Source: Symsagittifera roscoffensis (taxonomy: Eukaryota; Xenacoelomorpha; Acoela; Convolutidae). From it: a DNA stretch of 60,000 nucleotides. Positions 22,880 through 33,152 of this stretch are shown in pieces. Position numbers and translations under genes: made by a program. The notes beneath the pieces were generated by a model. It was not told the DNA's origin, searched no databases, and saw only the letters and a list, made by a program, of their open reading frames with translations. Numbering within the stretch: the first letter of the stretch is position 1; every line of letters begins with the position of its first letter. Location of the stretch: NCBI RefSeq assembly GCF_963678635.1, contig NC_087068.1, forward strand, positions 13,087,872 through 13,147,871, given 5' to 3'.

Positions 22880-23479
22880 TTAAGAAATGATCTCTTGGTC
22901 GAATATTTTTTGCTGTTTGAGGCGATTTTCTAGTGTGGTCGAATTATTTATTAGTTTTTTGACAAGTGGGTTGAGTTTTGTAAAAAATTGTTGGGGGCAA
23001 TTTTTATGGTGACTGGGAGGTCGTCTTTTTCTTTATTTTTGTTTGTCAAATGATCCGGGGTATGGTGAGATTTTTATACTTTAGGCTAATTAAAATCTTC
23101 ATTTTGTTACTTTAGGCTAAGTTAACAAATTTGCTTTGGGGGTATTCGTGGTCTGAGTTGGGGAAATATTGTTGATCTTTGGGTTATTAGATAAGGGAGG
23201 GGTACGGTATTATGGTGATATTTATTTTAGTTGTCAAGTTGGAGTGGTTTGCTTATTTTTGACCTGGAGGTTGTAAAGTTATAGTTAGAGATGTGCCTGG
23301 AGTTCTAGATTATTCGTCTAATTGATCTTAGTTTGAGTTAGAGAAAGTGGCGGATTGGATGAATCCTATTGGTCTATTTTGAACTAGAATTATTGCGTAC
23401 TTGTGAGCATGTTATTTTGAAAAATTGAAATGAAAAATGTTACGGAGGTTTCAAGATTGTGAAGTATGAAATCTTAAAA
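22880..23479 (-). other. Noncoding interval between integrase and ORF A
   Basis: Only short open frames without Met are seen on the - strand. It is a plausible place for a 3' splice site feeding the downstream ORFs, but none stands out. Confidence 0.4.
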
Positions 23480-25414
23480 TTACTTTTTAAATTCTACTTT
23501 CTTTAATATTTTAGATTGGGGGATGAACATTTTGTAGTTTTTACGTGGTTGATTTCGGAGTCTTGTTGTTTTTCTATGTTCAGATTTGTCTATTTCTTCT
23601 TGGGGTATTATTTGTTCTGTCATTTTTCTATTTTTTCTTTGTTTTGGAGATTCTTTATGGTTTTGTGTATTGTTTTTGGTGGCGGTTGGTTTTGTGTTTT
23701 GATTTTCGGTGGGGTTATCATTTTGTTCTGTGTTTTTCAGATGTGGTTCATTTTGAATGATTTTTAATCCTGTGAAAGAATATAATTGAGTTAATTCGCG
23801 GAGTGCGTATTCTTTTGGGTAATAAGGTAGTAGGTTGTTTCGATGTTGAACGATTTCTTTTTTGTTTGAGTCGGTAATTTTATATGTGACATCAGTGGGT
23901 TTTGCAATTATTTGGTATGGTCCTTTTCGAAGGGGTTGTAATTTTTTAGAAATTCCTTTTTGAGTATTAAAATTAGGTATTAAAACAAATGTTCCAATTT
24001 TTAAATCGGAGGCTGGTGTAAAACGTGAATTGATTTGTTCATTGATGTTTTGTCTTTGTAATAACTTTTTTGTTATTTTTTGATAAATTTCATTGTGTTT
24101 TTTATCTCTATTTAGAATCCATTCGGTGTGTGTACCGGAGGCTAGTTTAAGAATTTGTGGGTGATGAAAATGATCTTCATCGTGTGTATGTAAAGGTAGG
24201 TTATAACAAATTGAGTCTTTATTTGGTTGACAATAACCTTGTGCGTTTTTATGAGAATTTGCTGTAAACATTATTGGTTTGCGTGGTTTTTGGTTAAAAA
24301 CCATTTCGTATGGTGACATTCCTAAAGTTGTCGTTATTTGTGAATTATATGCTAAGGGAAATAATTTTACATCTGCTGACCATTCGGTATATTTTGTATC
24401 ATTTCCGTTTATGATACATCGAAGATATTCTTGTAATGAACGGTTCATACCTTCGACTAAGCCGTTTGTCCAAGGTGCATGAGATGTACGTGGTTTGTGT
24501 TTAATGTTATATAAATGACATAGTGTGATAATTTCATTATTTATGAATTCTGTACCGTTGTCTGTAACTAAAATTTCTGGTAGTCCGAATTTTGCTATCC
24601 AGTGTTCATAGAGTGTTGTGTAAGCGTAATAAGCGTTACAATGTGGTACTGGGTTAAGTGCTACATAATGTGTAAATGCGTCAACAATTACCATAATGTA
24701 GGAGTTTCCTTCTGATGAAGGTGAAATTGGTCCTTTGGTATCAAATGAGATACGATGGTTAAAGTACAAGCTTTGTCCTTTAAAATCTTGTTTTTGTGCT
24801 ATTTGTTTTTGATTCGGGTAAGGTTTATTTAGTTGACATACTATACAATCATTGCATAGTACTTTTATCCAAATTGGTGCATTTGGGAAGTAAAAATTTT
24901 GTATAAAATTTGAATATGTTTTTTCTGATCCAGAGTGTCCTTTAATATTTTGTGTATGTGAAATATTAAAAGCTATAAGAATCATACTTAAAGGGAGACA
25001 TGGAACTGTAGACTCATTTAGGTTATACTCTAAAAGGTCTGTATTTTCGTTAATTGTTGTGTTGTTAAATTTGCGAAAGTATCGGAGGAGTGTTTTGTTT
25101 CCTAGAATGGTTGAATCTGCTTTGATAGGTTTAGTTTTATATTTGTGCCATGATTTTAGTTGTCTAATTATCGGGTCAAGATTTTGATATTGTTTCAGTG
25201 TTGAAATTGTAATTGTTTCTGTTGGTGGGAGAAAAATGTTTTCGATTTCTAATTTAGATAAGGGTATTGTGTCAAGTGGGTCGTGAAGGTCAAAAACTTG
25301 ATTTATTGTGTATTTTGAATCATTTGTTTGTGGTCCTGATAAATTTATTTTATCAGTTAAATCTTCTTTTTCAATTAGTGGAAAATGGTCTTTTTTAGGC
25401 GGGTGTTGTTTTGT
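23480..25414 (-). CDS. Integrase of element 2, in frame with RT after a UGA
   Basis: The pol frame continues open for 143 codons after the UGA at 25415-25417 before the first Met (24985). Numbering from that Met, the HHCC zinc domain is H10, H17, C47, C50, and the catalytic triad is D82 (SFDTKG), D142 (LVTDNGTEF) and E178 (GLVEGMNRS). D142 and E178 are separated by 35 residues, the canonical DD35E spacing. A GPY/F motif (RKGPYQII) is at 353-360, then a polar Lys/Asn-rich tail to residue 501. All catalytic residues are present, so the protein looks functional if the UGA is bypassed or if an independent start is used. Confidence 0.9.
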   Translation of the reverse strand, partial: TKQHPPKKDHFPLIEKEDLTDKINLSGPQTNDSKYTINQVFDLHDPLDTIPLSKLEIENIFLPPTETITISTLKQYQNLDPIIRQLKSWHKYKTKPIKADSTILGNKTLLRYFRKFNNTTINENTDLLEYNLNESTVPCLPLSMILIAFNISHTQNIKGHSGSEKTYSNFIQNFYFPNAPIWIKVLCNDCIVCQLNKPYPNQKQIAQKQDFKGQSLYFNHRISFDTKGPISPSSEGNSYIMVIVDAFTHYVALNPVPHCNAYYAYTTLYEHWIAKFGLPEILVTDNGTEFINNEIITLCHLYNIKHKPRTSHAPWTNGLVEGMNRSLQEYLRCIINGNDTKYTEWSADVKLFPLAYNSQITTTLGMSPYEMVFNQKPRKPIMFTANSHKNAQGYCQPNKDSICYNLPLHTHDEDHFHHPQILKLASGTHTEWILNRDKKHNEIYQKITKKLLQRQNINEQINSRFTPASDLKIGTFVLIPNFNTQKGISKKLQPLRKGPYQIIAKPTDVTYKITDSNKKEIVQHRNNLLPYYPKEYALRELTQLYSFTGLKIIQNEPHLKNTEQNDNPTENQNTKPTATKNNTQNHKESPKQRKNRKMTEQIIPQEEIDKSEHRKTTRLRNQPRKNYKMFIPQSKILKKVEFKK

Positions 25415-25417
25415 TCA
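25415..25417 (-). other. In-frame UGA between RNase H and integrase
   Basis: The context on the - strand is CAACAAAAA-TGA-ACAAAACAA. The frame stays open on both sides (1784 codons before, 644 after). It is either a recent nonsense change or a programmed readthrough site. Confidence 0.85.
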
Positions 25418-28400
25418 TTTTTGTTGGGTGTTATTTTTTATCCATTGAGAATATGGGATTGGTTTGAAAGTTGATGTTCCAAGTAGATCAACTTCATAAT
25501 GATTATTTTGACAATCTAAATAAAGTGGGAAATGTTGTAAATTATTTATTTGTGATTGTTCAATATCAGTTTTTACTGCATATTTGCATTCCAATCGGGG
25601 TGATGTTTCGTTTTCTGCAAGGTAGAATTTTATGTTTTTGGGTATTTCAACTGTTGTTTTTCGTGTAAGTAATTCAGGTGGTGTATTTCGACTTAAGGTG
25701 TCTGGTAATGCAAGATTTTTTCCTGCAGTCCAAACTATATGTAAGTTTGGAAATTTCATTAGAATTAGTTGAAATCTGTAAACTCGGTGGTTTGGATTAG
25801 ATTTTTGTGTAAAAAGAAAAATGATTGGTTTATGGTCTGTGAATAGAACTGTTGGATGTTTTGATCCAAGTATCAGAAATTCATATTCTGTCAGTGTATA
25901 TATTATGGCTGTACATTCTCTCATTAGAGTTGAGAGTCGTAGCTCTGCTTGAGTGAATAATCGAGAATTTGCTGATATGAGGTTCATTTTATTTGTACCA
26001 TTATGTGATTGTAATAGTGCTGCACCGATGCCAAAGTTCGAAGCATCGCACATTGCATAAAATGGTTGATTTGAATCTGGAATTGTGTTTGAAATTTGTT
26101 CAGTTAAAAGTTTCTTTATTTCTTCAAATCGTGTTTGATGTTCTGTGTTCCATTCAAAATTATTTTGTTGTCTAAGGATGTTATAAAATGGTCGTAGATA
26201 TAATTGCATTTTATAAACATATTTACTTAAAAAGTTTAACATTCCAAGAAATTCTTGGATTTTCTTTTTATTTGTTGGTGGTTGAAGTTTTTGAATAGCG
26301 TCAATGCGTGATTTCAATGGAGTGATTGTTTTTCTTTCTATATTATGTCCTAAGAATTTAACTCTTGTCAAAAAGAAGTGTGATTTATCGGGGGCGGCCT
26401 TCAGATTTTCGTTCTGAAGTATTTGGTGATATTTTTCTAAAACTTTGAACATTTCGTCTTTTGTTTGTGATTGCATAAAAACATCGTCTAAATAGGTGAT
26501 TGCGTTTTTCTTGAGTATTAGTGGTCTAAAAATTTTGCTCATAAAAGCTGAAAATGCTGCTGGTCCTATGGATATTCCATAGAATAAGCGGTTGAATTCA
26601 TATTGTTGGTTTCCGATAACAAATTGTGTTAAACGTCGTGATTGTTCATCTAGTGGCATTTGATTGTATGCACTATTCATATCGGCGGTTGTAAAGTATT
26701 TGCCGTTTATTTTTGTTAAAATAACTTGTATTGGTTCAATGGGCCAATTACATTTTGATTCATCTATGAGTGAATTGAGGTATCTAGCGTCGAGAACGAT
26801 TTTTAATGATTCTCCTTTAGCTAGAATGATAACGGGGTTGATAAATGTGTTGCCTTTTGGTTGTTCTTCTTTATTAACTGGTGATATAATGTTGTATTGT
26901 TCTAAAATATCGAGTAATCTGTTCACTTTATCATGTAAGTGAATTGGTACTTTACTTGCTCTCTGTTTTTTGAAAACTGCGTCTGGTTTTAACGGGAGAT
27001 GTAGTGATGAACTGATTTTCCCAACATCGAATTTTGATGTTGCATAGACTGATGAATATTTAATTAGCTGTTTGGCCAATTTTTCGAATTCGTCTTGTGT
27101 TATTTGTGAATGTTGGAAATTAAACATTGTTAAAAATTTTTGTTGGTCCTCTGTGTAGTTACTTATGTTGAATGTAGGTTTGAAATATGGAGTTTTTGTG
27201 AAATAATCTGTATTTCTGTTTTCGTTACTTATTATATTATTTATAGATAATTCTTCATTAAGAATTGTAGATTGGCAAATATCTAGTAATTGGAGTATAT
27301 TATTTACGCGATAGGCTTTTTCGTGTATTGGTGATATTGTAGCGTTGGTTTCGCAATATCCTAAAAGTCCTAAAGGTAATGTTACTTGGTAAGGTGTGTT
27401 GTTATAGACATGTAAGGAAATGATATCGGAATTCGAATTTTTCAAATATTTTATGGATGAGATTGTGATTTTGAAAAATTTGTGAATAGGTTTGAATTCA
27501 AATTCTGACATATAAAATTTTTGTTTGTTTTGTTCTTTATCATATTGGTGAACTTGTTTGATTGAAAAATTATAGATATTTCCTGATAGTGGTTTTAGGT
27601 GTTTTCTTTGTTGGTTAAATATCGGGTAGAATTTTGAAAAGAATGGTGGTTGTTTATTTAATCTTTGAAAAAATGTTAAGGATGTTTCTTTTGTTTTTGT
27701 ATATTTATCTTTGATTAATATTTTACTATTTAGTATATTAATTGTTGGTATGTACTTCGAAATAAATGGTATTCCAATGATATTATATTTAATATCAGTG
27801 ATATGGAATATTTGTTTAAATGGCTTATTTAAAATTTTGCTTTGCTCCATTGTTCTGGTGGGGAGGAGAAATAATTGGATTTTCCCGTAGTTTATCAATG
27901 TTGATCCTTGTGCTGTTGCTAGTTTGCTGGAGGTTTCAAGAGGTGTTAGCTTTGGGTGTAAGGTTTTTATTTCATTCCATGTGGGGATGTTTATTATGTT
28001 TGATTCTGCTCCTGAATCAATTAAAAAATCTATTTCAAGGTCTGGTGGTTGAAATTCTTTATTTCTTGGGCTTTCTAAGAGAAATGGTATTGTCCAAATT
28101 TTTTCTTTGGGTTGTTCTTTTTGTATATTTTGATAAATATGGTTTGTATTCAAGCATTTTGTTTTGGTATTTTTATTGGTTTGATATGTAGTGTTAATCT
28201 CATTTGTTTCTTGCGTCGTTGGTGTGGAATTTATGGGTGTAGTGTAATAATTTTGAAGAAATTCTGATTGATTTTCATATATGTGTGATGGAAAGGGTTG
28301 TTCATATATGACAGATTCATAGTCATTTTCGACTTTTATCATATTGATAGAAAGAGTGTTTTCAGTATCACTTTCTGAATCTGATGATGTACAGTTTATT

Positions 28401-30769
28401 TGATTGAGTTGTAACGTATCAGTTACTGTGTCATCAATACCTGGAGGGTCTGATGTTGTTTCTGGATTAGATTGTACTTGATTAATTTGTCTTTGATGTT
28501 TAGGTGTACTACTTCTGTGGCGATTATTAGAATTATTATAGTTATTATTATTCCGGTGTGGTGATTGGGAATAATTTCTATAACGATTATTATAACTTGA
28601 GTGTCGATTTTGTGAATTATTTCGTGATCTGTTTTGGTAATTATTGTTTGGTCTGTTAAAGTTCGATCTATTATATGAGTTATTCCTTGATTGATTGTTC
28701 GGGTAATTCTGGTTTCGGTTGTTTGAATAACTTCTATTTCGATTATAGGAGTAGTTTCTATTCCTATTGTATGATGAATTTCGTGATTGGTTGTTTGGAT
28801 AGTAGTTATTTCTTGATTGGGAATTAGATCTAGAAACAAATCGTTGTGTATTTGAATTTGATCTGGAGTAGTTATTTCGACTATTTGGTCTATTGTAGTG
28901 ATTTTGTGATGAATTATACGTGTTTCTTCGTTCTGGTGATCTTCCTCTATAACTTGAGTTATATGGTGATTGATTTCTTGTATAATTTGTATTGTTCGGG
29001 AGTGGTTTTCCTGAACTGTTGTTGCTGTGGACTGTTTTGTTCGGTAGATTTTGATCTTTTTTCATGTATTGATAGAATGATTTATTTGGTTCTTTATATT
29101 TTTGAGGTTTATTTTGATTGTCTTGCTGTTTTTGTCTACATTCGGAAATACTATGTCCGTATCGTCGGCAATAATTACACCATTTTTTGAAAGATGGTTT
29201 GCCTTTAAAGTTTGGGTTCTTTTCATAAATATTGAGTATTTCAGTGATTTTTTCAACGAGGTCTGTCTCTGATTCCTGTATATTATTAATATTAGTGGGA
29301 GTCGTTTCAATTCTGTTAACGTATTGTAATTTCAGATTTTCCGTTTCTTCTAGTTTCATCGTGATTTCTGCTTGTTCTAATTTGTCTACTAGTTTTCGAA
29401 AATCTAAATCGGGTTCTCGAATTGAAGAAGGATGGGATGCTCTCTTTTTTATTGCTATTTTCCTTAATTGTGGTGTTAAGGTCATCATTAAGATTTCTGT
29501 CATCTTTGTGTTTTTATAGTCATGTGTATTTAGTGAGTATGCTTTTCGAACTAGTGTTTCGATTCGTACTGCTATTTGCTTGATGGTTTCGTTTGGTAAT
29601 CTGCGAATTTCATTACATAAAACTCTTTGTTGTTGTTTGTTTCTTTCGGAGTCAAACATTTTTGAAAATTCTTGTGTAAATCTTTTCCAGTTTGATTTTA
29701 TTTCTAGAGGTAGTACTGAAAACCATTTTTGGGCTGCGCCATCTAAGGTTGTTTGTATTAACGCTGTGCGTCGATGTATCCAATTTTGATGTAGTGGCGT
29801 ATTAATTGGTTCAGGTCCAATATTTAAAATCAGGTTTGCTGTTACTGCATTTAAATAATCTTCTACAGAGTATTCAGGGTCTGTTCCTGTGAAAACCATT
29901 AAAGGTTTGTTTGATGTTATTGATGATCCACCCATAAGGTATGGATTCATTGTCATTTGTAATGATTCTGCTGCATTTGGCATTTGAGAAAAATTTGAAA
30001 GTTGGTTTCTTGTTATCTCATGTTGTTGGAGATAATATGGGAGTGGTATTTCATTTTGCATTTGTGATGGTTGATACGAGTGTGCAGTCATTGGATTTTG
30101 TTGTTGAATTGGTTGAAAAGATTGTGTATTAATTGGATTTTGTTGTTGAATTGGTTGTTGATTTTGTGCATCTATTGGTTGTGGAGAAAAATTTCTATGA
30201 TTTGTACGTGTTTTCTGTATTCCTTGCCTACGATATTCTTGAGTATTTTGTGCAAATATATCTGGTTGTAAGAAATCATCATCTGAGGATAAATAATCCA
30301 TTTGATAAGATGTCTGTTTTTTATTTTTATTTTGTTGAAAAAATGGGTAATTTTCACTGTGATCCCGTGGAGGATTTGTTTGGAAATTTGTTGAATTAGG
30401 TTGGGCCATTGGGTTATCCCAATTTCGAGATCTTGTATATTGGTTAAAATTTCTTTGTGGTTGATAATTTGTTTTTGACGGATGTGTATAATTATAATTA
30501 TGGTCTGCAAAGTTGTTTCTAGTGAATGTTTTGCGTGTTTTTGGTGGTATTGTCATGGGTCTGTATGTTTGGTAATCCATATGTGAATATTTAGGGGCAA
30601 CCGAAGGTTTAACGGTTGACTGTAAGGTTACCTGTGTTTGTGAAGGATTTGTATTTCTTGGTGTTGTTAAATTTGGGCGTATTGGTGAAATACTTTGTTG
30701 TGTAGTTGTTGTGTGTACAATTTCTTCATTTAGTCGCACCAGATGAGTTAGGACCGAAGTGTAACTCAT
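25415..30769 (-). CDS. Gag-protease-RT-RNase H polyprotein of element 2 (1784 aa)
   Basis: One uninterrupted frame. The first ATG (30767-30769) is inside the 5' LTR, so the frame reads through the LTR end and primer-binding site. Residues 1-270 are Asn/Gln-rich. A capsid-like helical region follows (WIHRRTALIQTTLDGAAQKW...). A CCHC knuckle (CNYCRRYGHSISEC) is at 531-544, then an Arg/Ser/Asn/Tyr-repeat domain. The retropepsin DSGA is at 918-921. The RT has TADMNSAYNQ and YLDD at 1426-1429. RNase H has CDAS with Asp 1575 and a TDHKP motif near 1645. The frame ends with a single UGA, and integrase follows in the same frame. Gag and pol are fused with no frameshift, so the Gag:Pol ratio must be set another way. 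Confidence 0.92.
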   Translation of the reverse strand: MSYTSVLTHLVRLNEEIVHTTTTQQSISPIRPNLTTPRNTNPSQTQVTLQSTVKPSVAPKYSHMDYQTYRPMTIPPKTRKTFTRNNFADHNYNYTHPSKTNYQPQRNFNQYTRSRNWDNPMAQPNSTNFQTNPPRDHSENYPFFQQNKNKKQTSYQMDYLSSDDDFLQPDIFAQNTQEYRRQGIQKTRTNHRNFSPQPIDAQNQQPIQQQNPINTQSFQPIQQQNPMTAHSYQPSQMQNEIPLPYYLQQHEITRNQLSNFSQMPNAAESLQMTMNPYLMGGSSITSNKPLMVFTGTDPEYSVEDYLNAVTANLILNIGPEPINTPLHQNWIHRRTALIQTTLDGAAQKWFSVLPLEIKSNWKRFTQEFSKMFDSERNKQQQRVLCNEIRRLPNETIKQIAVRIETLVRKAYSLNTHDYKNTKMTEILMMTLTPQLRKIAIKKRASHPSSIREPDLDFRKLVDKLEQAEITMKLEETENLKLQYVNRIETTPTNINNIQESETDLVEKITEILNIYEKNPNFKGKPSFKKWCNYCRRYGHSISECRQKQQDNQNKPQKYKEPNKSFYQYMKKDQNLPNKTVHSNNSSGKPLPNNTNYTRNQSPYNSSYRGRSPERRNTYNSSQNHYNRPNSRNNYSRSNSNTQRFVSRSNSQSRNNYYPNNQSRNSSYNRNRNYSYNRNRSYSNNRNQNYPNNQSRNNSYNRSNFNRPNNNYQNRSRNNSQNRHSSYNNRYRNYSQSPHRNNNNYNNSNNRHRSSTPKHQRQINQVQSNPETTSDPPGIDDTVTDTLQLNQINCTSSDSESDTENTLSINMIKVENDYESVIYEQPFPSHIYENQSEFLQNYYTTPINSTPTTQETNEINTTYQTNKNTKTKCLNTNHIYQNIQKEQPKEKIWTIPFLLESPRNKEFQPPDLEIDFLIDSGAESNIINIPTWNEIKTLHPKLTPLETSSKLATAQGSTLINYGKIQLFLLPTRTMEQSKILNKPFKQIFHITDIKYNIIGIPFISKYIPTINILNSKILIKDKYTKTKETSLTFFQRLNKQPPFFSKFYPIFNQQRKHLKPLSGNIYNFSIKQVHQYDKEQNKQKFYMSEFEFKPIHKFFKITISSIKYLKNSNSDIISLHVYNNTPYQVTLPLGLLGYCETNATISPIHEKAYRVNNILQLLDICQSTILNEELSINNIISNENRNTDYFTKTPYFKPTFNISNYTEDQQKFLTMFNFQHSQITQDEFEKLAKQLIKYSSVYATSKFDVGKISSSLHLPLKPDAVFKKQRASKVPIHLHDKVNRLLDILEQYNIISPVNKEEQPKGNTFINPVIILAKGESLKIVLDARYLNSLIDESKCNWPIEPIQVILTKINGKYFTTADMNSAYNQMPLDEQSRRLTQFVIGNQQYEFNRLFYGISIGPAAFSAFMSKIFRPLILKKNAITYLDDVFMQSQTKDEMFKVLEKYHQILQNENLKAAPDKSHFFLTRVKFLGHNIERKTITPLKSRIDAIQKLQPPTNKKKIQEFLGMLNFLSKYVYKMQLYLRPFYNILRQQNNFEWNTEHQTRFEEIKKLLTEQISNTIPDSNQPFYAMCDASNFGIGAALLQSHNGTNKMNLISANSRLFTQAELRLSTLMRECTAIIYTLTEYEFLILGSKHPTVLFTDHKPIIFLFTQKSNPNHRVYRFQLILMKFPNLHIVWTAGKNLALPDTLSRNTPPELLTRKTTVEIPKNIKFYLAENETSPRLECKYAVKTDIEQSQINNLQHFPLYLDCQNNHYEVDLLGTSTFKPIPYSQWIKNNTQQK
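30724..30741 (-). other. tRNA primer-binding site of element 2
   Basis: The - strand reads TGGTGCGACTAAATGAAG, starting 2 nt after the 5' LTR end. It is complementary to a tRNA 3' end finishing ...AGTCGCACCA. The tRNA identity is not determined. Confidence 0.75.
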
Positions 30770-31151
30770 AGAGTAATTTCGGATAGGGTACACCGTCTGC
30801 TCGTCACGCTATCTTATTTTCGGCCGGATAGATTCGTGCAACTTCTTAGTCTAATACCGATCCTAATCTTACTCTTATACTATCTAGTCTCAGGTTGTTT
30901 AACTAGTCTCTGCTAGGCTCAATAGATCTAGGGTATACTGGTTTATTGCGGCTGCTGAAGTGCTCGGGAGAGTCCAACTAATTTCTAAGTTAAATTCAAA
31001 TCTCTCTGGTGCTGAAATTACAAGTAACTTCAGCACTTACAAATAAGTGGGTTGTTAGTTAGATGGATCATGATTGGTTAATATTAAATACTTTACATTG
31101 GTAAAACATTTAATTTATCCAATCATAAAATATAGTTTAGATCAGGTTCCA
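30744..31151 (-). repeat. 5' LTR of element 2 (408 bp)
   Basis: Identical to 14886-15293. It carries the U3 inverted CCAAT pair, the AATAAA signal (30942-30947, complement) and, near its 3' end, the ATG that opens the gag-pol frame (30767-30769). Confidence 0.95.
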
Positions 31152-31620
31152 CCTGTAACAAATCAATTATGGCAAATAAGCTTCGTTCAACCAATTTGGA
31201 ACGATTTATAATACGGATTAAATCTCGCTTACGCGTTAAAAGCGCGAATTATATTGCGCGTTAATTGTCCCAAATTGGCCAAAATGGCCAAAATGGCAAT
31301 CTTTAAACCCTCATAACTTTACGAAAAAGGATCACAGGTGAAATATCTTTTCAAATTTAAGCTCAGGACAACAATACCTTTTGAATGATATAAAAAATTC
31401 CGTCAATAATGGCTAGTTAAAAAGTCGAAATTTGTCTGAAGAAAAAAAAAACCCCACCCCGAGCACAAATATTCCGTTACTTTCGTATCGAAATTCGGAA
31501 CAATGATCGTTTTCTTCTGATAAAACAAGCTCAGTAGTTTGGAAAAAATCGTTTCTAATCATTTCTGGAAAAACAAATGGAACAACGGCCACTTTAACTC
31601 ATGTTAAGATTAACCTGCCT
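31152..31620. repeat. Repeat R, right part of copy split by element 2
   Basis: It begins with the CCTG remnant of the target duplication, then TAACAAATCAATTATGG, AATTGTCCCAAATTGGCC and GAGCACAAATATTCCGTTAC as in the copy at 51597-51900, and ends with the AAACAAGCTCAGTAG block shared with 7965-8058. Confidence 0.8.
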
Positions 31621-31783
31621 ATTGAAACGTCCGGTGAAGCCAAAATATGTTCTGACAAGCTTCCTTCAGACTGAAGAGTTTTCCACTTTTAAAATTTTCA
31701 CAGAAAGGCGGCAAAGCAACAGGTTTCAATCAACAGTTGAATTAAAGAGCGATAAAGTTGCAGTTTTTATCTGTATATATGTT

Positions 31784-31785
<2 letters not shown>

Positions 31786-31834
<49 letters not shown>
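31786..31834. repeat. (TA)n microsatellite
   Basis: 49 bases of uninterrupted TA dinucleotide. Confidence 0.98.
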
Positions 31835-31838
<4 letters not shown>

Positions 31839-33152
31839 GTTATAAATTTTTTACTAGGCGTTCATTGCTGGTTGAATGCTTAGTAATTTTATTCTAAGTT
31901 GAAAGTCTCACCTTAAATCGTCAAATTGTCTTGACAAAAAGTAGAGTAGAAAAAATAGTTAGAAAAGGTATGAATTAATTAGTTGGTTAAATACAAAGCA
32001 CTGGGTAATTAGATTTTATAAATGAATCGAACAGCTTAAAGAAATATACCTATGAGGGGAGGTTGAGTTAGTCTTATTTTGTTCATCAATATTTTATCTT
32101 CTTACTAAGGTCGATGACTGAGTAGTATTTCTTGGGTTGCCCTTGATTTTGTCCACTTGGCACTTCTGGTTTGTTTGTCAGTTTCGTCTTGCCGTAGTCC
32201 TTTGGGTACTCGTAGTCCAGACTTTCTCAGGTGTGGTTATCTCGAGTATCTCGATTTATAATTTTATCGAACTTGAAATGAGAATTTTTTCTCTATTTTA
32301 TTTGTGAAAAAAGACTAGTTTAATTTTACTGTAAAGGCAGAAAAGAAAATTTTTTTATTTTTTGAAAAGGTCTAACTGAAGATATCTAACTTGCTGCTTA
32401 CTGAGCAAAATGAAACACTGAAGATTTCAGGCCAGTCCTTTTGCTCGTAAGCATAAACCGGCGGCTGATTCAACCTTTAATTATTCAGGTTTCACCTGCT
32501 CCTGTGTTCTCCCTGTCTTATAAGGGAATTTTCAAATAGTTTTTATTTGATTTTTTCAAATCAAATATCTTTAACTTATTAGTCCCCTTTTATAAAAACC
32601 GCAGCCTTCAGTTTGTCTGATTAAAAATTCATATTACTCTCTCTGATGCATCATATTGCAGGTGTATCTCTGCTTAATCAAAGCAAGGAGAATTTCACTG
32701 CAGCCGGCAAGACTGCTAAATATTTATCCAGTTTGTTTCAAGTTAAGTTAAAAGGGACGTATTAATAATCGCCGCCCTTTTAAAATATTGAGCATGAAAA
32801 AATGAGAAAAATTGGACAAGTATTTAAAAAGGAGTGGATTTTCAAAACAAGACTTTATAGTACTAATAAGAGTAAATCAGTCAATATCTGATTTAGTGAA
32901 AAGAAGCTTCAATTTAAATGGCACGCTCCAATTTAGAATTGGGTCGTTAAATAAACAATTAAGACAATGGTCTTTTGTCTGTGTAGTATTTCTCAATACT
33001 ACAACTCACCCCTTTTTTTTTAGAAAATTAAGCTGTTCGATTCTTACAGTTACCATGGTAAAAATTTAAACACTTTAATGGTTAAATACTATAGTTATAA
33101 AATTTAAAAAGAACATCAAGTGAAAAAGTTATGAAGATAGGTTAGGCTTTAT
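31835..33152. other. AT-rich stretch, nothing recognised
   Basis: Short ORFs only, with no motif, no terminal repeat and no match to other parts of the window that I could see. Confidence 0.5.

Larger units (their letters stand above)
14886..31151 (-). mobile_element. Young 16.3-kb env-bearing LTR retrotransposon (element 2)
   Basis: The element is bounded by 408-bp direct LTRs that I find identical on base-by-base reading, with TG...CA termini. The target duplication is CCTTG (14881-14885) against CCTG (31152-31155, one T lost). On the - strand the order is LTR, primer-binding site, gag-PR-RT-RNase H, integrase, small ORFs A and B, Met-less ORF C, env-like ORF D, ORF E, about 1.6 kb noncoding, polypurine tract, LTR. 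RT and integrase are of Ty3/gypsy type. The length is two to three times that of a usual gypsy element because of the 3' gene block. LTR identity means very recent insertion. The only obvious lesion is an in-frame UGA in pol. Confidence 0.93.

Noticed and set aside
23516-23767. Two + strand ORFs with strongly hydrophobic translations
   Set aside because: They lie antisense to the Lys/Asn-rich tail of the element 2 integrase; hydrophobic shadows of A-rich coding DNA are expected.
27820-28191. + strand 123-aa ORF with apparent membrane segments
   Set aside because: Antisense of the protease region of gag-pol.
28846-29190. + strand ORF rich in Tyr, Phe, Leu and Cys
   Set aside because: Antisense of the Asn/Arg/Ser-repeat region of gag; no independent motif.
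31601-31897. + strand 98-aa ORF
   Set aside because: Largely made of the (TA)n microsatellite.
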